Shown piece by piece: positions 42,024 through 44,794 of a stretch of DNA of 44,794 nucleotides. The notes below the pieces were generated by a model. That model did no database searches, was not told where the DNA came from, and saw nothing but the letters and a program-made list of their open reading frames with translations. Each line of letters starts with the position of its first letter. Within the stretch, counting starts at the first letter, position 1. The position numbers were made by a program, and so were the translations under genes. The stretch is from Acidimicrobiia bacterium. Its GTDB lineage: Bacteria > Actinomycetota > Acidimicrobiia > Spongiisociales > ZC4RG35. Location: contig WFOA01000146.1 of NCBI GenBank assembly GCA_015488325.1, positions 1 to 44,794 on the forward strand, in the 5' to 3' direction.

Positions 42024-43751
42024 TCACCAGTACTCTTCGTAGTGGACGTTGCCGCGTTCGGCCCGGCGATCGAGGCGGAACCCCCGACCCACCAACAGCT
42101 CGCACACCCCCCGATCGTCGGGGAACCGCGGCCGGTCGCCGTCCCAGGCGGGCAGGCCGATCATCTTCGGGTTGCCACACAGGAACACGTGGGTCCTCTC
42201 GGGATCCAGCTCGACGCCGAATCGTTCGGCGAGGAGGTCCCGTTCGATCACGTCCTGGATGTGGAGCCGGTCGTCGGCCGGGGCATCCGGTTCCCGGGTC
42301 GTCAGCGGGAGGTAGTGGTATTGGGGGTAGCGACGTTCCAGTTCACGGTGCCGGTCCAGGTAGCCGAGGTCGGCCCGGTAGCGGACCGACACCACCGAGA
42401 CGATCGCGCCGAGGTGGCCTTTGCGCAGCAGCTCGACGATCATCGCGTTGTGGGGTGCCTCCCCGGTCCCGCTGGCCAGGAACACGACCTGGGACCACGG
42501 GTCGGTGACGGGGTCGAGGACGTATCGGCCGGCGATCCTCGGACCGAGATAGATCCGGTCGCCAGGCCGCTTCAAGGCGAGCCGGGGCGTGAGGGCCGGG
42601 ATCCGGCCGTTCGCCGGGGGCACCAAGACGATGTAGAACTCGAGCTCCTCGGTGCGGTGGGGATCCGCCAGGTACCCGTGCTCGTCGAAGATCGGCGACG
42701 AGATCGAATACGACCGCCGGATCATCTTGTCCCATCGCTCCCCCAGCCGCGGATCCTGCGCCGTATCGATCCGCGGTTCCCAGTACCCGAGACCCAGCGA
42801 AGCGTACTGGCCTGCCTGGTGGTCGGTGTCCCCATGGTCCGGCCGCACCCGCAAGACCCACAGATCCGAATGGGCCCGGTCGAAGTAGGTGATGGTGGCG
42901 TTGTAGTGACGCCGCCGAAGCTCCTCGATCTGTTCGAGGTCCCCCGGCCGCCACGCCCGCGGCCGCTCCACCGGCGCAGGCAGCGTCGGGAAGATCTCGG
43001 CCCGGACCCGCTCCCACACCTCGGCCGGCTCGACCACGGTGACACCCGCCTCCGCCGGGCCGCCGACGCAGAACACCCTCCCCGGCACCGACGACGTCCC
43101 GACCGGCCCGCAAGCGGCGGTGGAGGGCCGGACCACCACCACGTGGTCGAACTGCAGATCGGGGGTCCGGCGATCGTCGAAGAACGCCATCGGATGGCCC
43201 CCCACCTGTTCGATCGAGTCCGGCTTCGAGCGCCACAGGATCGTCACCCGCCGTTCGGCTTCGAGCCGGAACAACGTACGGCGGGCCAGGCGGGAGAGAC
43301 GGGACAGGGGCGTCCCCCCCAGAGCCAAGACGACCCTGGCACCCTCCGCCTCGAGGCGGAGGACCGCGTCGACGGCGGTGTCGTCTCCGCCCACGACGAG
43401 GACGTCGCAGTCCCACGGGTCGAAACCACCCAGGCCCTCGTGGACGTTGCCGTCCCCGGGTGTGGAGGTCTCGACCAGGCGCGACGGAGCCAGGACCACC
43501 CCGTGGGCGACCAGGCGGTCGTCGCCGACCACGACCACGACCCCGCCTTCGACGGCCTCGACTCCCTCGACCGGGCGTCCGTACTCCACCACCAGACCCG
43601 TGTGCGCGGCGACGTCACGCACCAACGGGTGCTCCGTATCGGCGACCAGGATCACGTCCACCCCCGCCTCCGCGGCCTCGAGGGCCGCCGACAGGGCGGT
43701 GATCCCGTCGCCGACCACGATCAGCCGACGCGAGTCGAGTTGTCCGGACAT
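42024..43751 (-). CDS. Rossmann-oxidoreductase and ferredoxin-NADP-reductase-like fusion flavoprotein
   Basis: 575 residues from ATG 43751. Residues 10-290 carry a nucleotide-binding start (RRLIVVGDGITALSAALEAAEAGVDVILV) and a second one (CDVLVVGGDDTAVDAVLRLEAEGARVVLAL), as in thioredoxin-reductase-type enzymes, but without the CxxC redox pair. From about residue 305 comes an FNR-like part: the flavin motif RRSYSISSP, then VFLASGTGEAPHNAMI (pyridine-nucleotide loop) and the terminal GNVHYEEYW. The combination would move electrons between NAD(P)H and a carrier such as ferredoxin. It lies beside the sulfur module but converges on ArsR. Confidence 0.8.
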   Translation of the reverse strand: MSGQLDSRRLIVVGDGITALSAALEAAEAGVDVILVADTEHPLVRDVAAHTGLVVEYGRPVEGVEAVEGGVVVVVGDDRLVAHGVVLAPSRLVETSTPGDGNVHEGLGGFDPWDCDVLVVGGDDTAVDAVLRLEAEGARVVLALGGTPLSRLSRLARRTLFRLEAERRVTILWRSKPDSIEQVGGHPMAFFDDRRTPDLQFDHVVVVRPSTAACGPVGTSSVPGRVFCVGGPAEAGVTVVEPAEVWERVRAEIFPTLPAPVERPRAWRPGDLEQIEELRRRHYNATITYFDRAHSDLWVLRVRPDHGDTDHQAGQYASLGLGYWEPRIDTAQDPRLGERWDKMIRRSYSISSPIFDEHGYLADPHRTEELEFYIVLVPPANGRIPALTPRLALKRPGDRIYLGPRIAGRYVLDPVTDPWSQVVFLASGTGEAPHNAMIVELLRKGHLGAIVSVVSVRYRADLGYLDRHRELERRYPQYHYLPLTTREPDAPADDRLHIQDVIERDLLAERFGVELDPERTHVFLCGNPKMIGLPAWDGDRPRFPDDRGVCELLVGRGFRLDRRAERGNVHYEEYW

Positions 43752-43820
43752 TGGGTCTAACCTCGGGCGACAATGTACCGGACCGACCCGGTGGACGCCC
43801 TCCCCCCTCCGAGGGATGTC

Positions 43821-43826
43821 TACGGT
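43821..43826 (+). promoter_or_regulatory. -10 box TACGGT of the DUF202 pair
   Basis: TACGGT ends 8 bases before ATG 43835. Confidence 0.4.
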
Positions 43827-43834
43827 TGGTCTCG

Positions 43835-44251
43835 ATGACTCCCGACGACCACGATCGAGAACACGACGACATGCACGACCGCCCACGAAGAGCCTGGCGC
43901 AGCATCTTCGGCGAAGACCCCCGGGCCGTCGGCAGCGAGCCCGACTACCGGTTCTCCTTCGCCAACGAACGCACCTTCCTGGCGTGGATCCGCACCGCCC
44001 TGGCACTGCTCGCCGGAGGGCTGGGCGTCGAGACCGTCCTCCCCGAGTTCGGGGGGCGAAAGGAGCTCGGGCTGCTCCTCCTGGTGCTGGGAATGGCGGT
44101 CGCCGCCACCAGCTATCGCCGGTGGGCCCGCAACGAGCGTGCCCTCCGGACGGGGACTCCCCTCCCGCCCTCCAACCTGCCCAGCCTCCTCGCCGTAGGC
44201 GTCGCCGCCGTGGGGCTGGCCGCCGCCGCCATCATCCTCTTCGCCGAATGA
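43835..44251 (+). CDS. DUF202 (YidH-like) membrane protein
   Basis: 138 residues. A charged N-terminus (about 40 residues) precedes the DUF202 signature FSFANERTFLAWIRTALALLAGGLGVE and two further hydrophobic segments. DUF202 proteins are small three-helix membrane proteins of unknown function. ATG 43835 has TACGGT 8 bases upstream. The stop overlaps the start of the second DUF202 gene. Confidence 0.88.
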   Translation: MTPDDHDREHDDMHDRPRRAWRSIFGEDPRAVGSEPDYRFSFANERTFLAWIRTALALLAGGLGVETVLPEFGGRKELGLLLLVLGMAVAATSYRRWARNERALRTGTPLPPSNLPSLLAVGVAAVGLAAAAIILFAE

Positions 44252-44583
44252 CGTCCCGCCGCCCCGACCGGGTGTTCGACGAAGGCCTGCAACACGAACG
44301 GACCGCCCTGGCATGGGACCGCACGGGGCTGGCGATGATCGTCGCCGGCGCCTTCCTCTTCCGAGCCTGGCGGGCGTCGATCCCCCTCCTGTTCGTCGTC
44401 GCCGGCGGGTTGATGATGGCCGCGGGCGGCATGGTCCTCGCCGTCGCCTACATCCGGTACGGCCGGTTGCACGGGGTGCTCCACCGCGGCGGCGAGGTCA
44501 CCAACCCCGGCCTCGTTCGCCTCGTCGGCACGACCACCGTGGCGTTCTCCGTCGTGGCGATCCTCCGGGTCCTCATTCCCTGA
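44248..44583 (+). CDS. DUF202-like membrane protein, second of a pair
   Basis: 111 residues. VFDEGLQHERTALAWDRTGLAMIVAGAFLFRAW keeps the ERTxLAWxR core of DUF202, with two more hydrophobic segments. It overlaps the first by 4 bases (ATGA), so the two are probably subunits of one complex. Its end overlaps the cydB gene by 11 bases on the opposite strand. Confidence 0.85.
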   Translation: MTSRRPDRVFDEGLQHERTALAWDRTGLAMIVAGAFLFRAWRASIPLLFVVAGGLMMAAGGMVLAVAYIRYGRLHGVLHRGGEVTNPGLVRLVGTTTVAFSVVAILRVLIP

Positions 44584-44794
44584 CCGGCCCCTGGTCCCCC
44601 AGGAGTCGGTCGATCCCACCTTCCATCTCCAGCTCGGCCCGGTTGGCCAACACGAGCAGCGCCACCAGCGCCGGAATCACCATCGATGCGCCGATCCCCA
44701 ACCCCACCAGCATCGCCCGGAGGGTGGCGGGATGCCCGGCGGCGTCGGAGATGGTGAGGACGTCCTCGAAGATCCACGGGTACTGGCCCACCGC
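44573..44794 (-). CDS. cydB: Cytochrome bd oxidase subunit II, C-terminal part (truncated by window edge)
   Basis: The frame enters from the right edge. The visible 73 residues read VGQYPWIFEDVLTISDAAGHPATLRAM and then a final membrane helix and charged tail. The LTIxxAAxxPATL motif marks the end of CydB. Cytochrome bd reduces oxygen with quinol electrons and is resistant to sulfide, which suits the neighbouring sulfur module. Confidence 0.75.
   Translation of the reverse strand, partial: AVGQYPWIFEDVLTISDAAGHPATLRAMLVGLGIGASMVIPALVALLVLANRAELEMEGGIDRLLGDQGPVRE

Noticed and set aside
1-44794. A recoded genome in which TGA means Trp or another amino acid
   Set aside because: Most genes here end in TGA at the proper place and overlap the next gene through ATGA/GTGA.

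Overview
The window is about 70% GC and very densely coded. The gene families point to an actinobacterium, probably an uncultured Acidimicrobiia-like lineage. The main evidence is the phosphatase/DUF3090/SCO1664 trio, an F420-type LLM oxidoreductase, the Nif3 / zinc-ribbon / RNase HI trio known from mycobacteria, and very frequent leaderless-looking promoters. TGA is the usual stop codon, so the genetic code is standard. No mobile element, prophage or CRISPR array was seen.

Layout. 1-3.5 kb: a truncated PAF-acetylhydrolase-like gene, a thioredoxin-fold lipoprotein with an in-frame TGA at its redox-active position (predicted selenoprotein, with a SECIS-like hairpin), a Fur-family regulator, trpD, a GGCT-like protein and a small membrane protein. 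3.5-3.9 kb: RNase P RNA. 3.9-7.6 kb: a TetR / ABC ATPase / FtsX-type permease operon with a candidate operator. 7.6-10.1 kb: SRAP protein and the phosphatase/DUF3090/SCO1664 cluster. 10.1-13.5 kb: a MoxR ATPase and VWA protein pair. 13.5-17.5 kb: two lipoproteins, a Nudix hydrolase and an LLM oxidoreductase. 17.5-20.3 kb: membrane hydrolase, RNase HI, zinc-ribbon protein, Nif3 and tRNA-Val. 20.5-24.5 kb: a primary-like sigma factor, zwf and pgi. 24.7-29.4 kb: an amidohydrolase overlapping a flippase-sugar phosphotransferase fusion, then an LCP-family protein. 29.5-31.7 kb: divergent pncB and pncA for NAD salvage. 31.7-34.9 kb: a packed operon of histidine kinase, glycosidase-like protein and two half-size TauE/SafE proteins. 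35.3-41.7 kb: an ArsR-linked sulfur module of DsrE-like, TusA, a fused iron-sulfur/NrfD subunit, a molybdopterin oxidoreductase and a TorD-like chaperone. 42-44.8 kb: a Rossmann-FNR fusion flavoprotein, two DUF202 membrane proteins and the C-terminus of cydB.

How the parts work together. The right-hand 9 kb looks like a respiratory sulfur module. Sulfur carriers (DsrE-like, TusA) would handle sulfane sulfur. A membrane-bound molybdenum enzyme with a cytoplasmic catalytic subunit (SoeABC- or PsrABC-like) would oxidise or reduce a sulfur oxyanion and exchange electrons with quinone. ArsR probably controls the promoter through an inverted repeat that overlaps its -10 element. Cytochrome bd, known as a sulfide-tolerant oxidase, lies next door. 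The direction and substrate of the enzyme cannot be read from sequence.

The most novel items are the predicted selenocysteine redoxin (486-1010), the flippase-phosphoglycosyltransferase fusion (25956-27902), the fused FeS/NrfD sulfur module with its operator, and the split TauE pair. At least 15 genes have a TAnnnT-like hexamer ending 7-9 bases before the start codon, which suggests widespread leaderless transcription.
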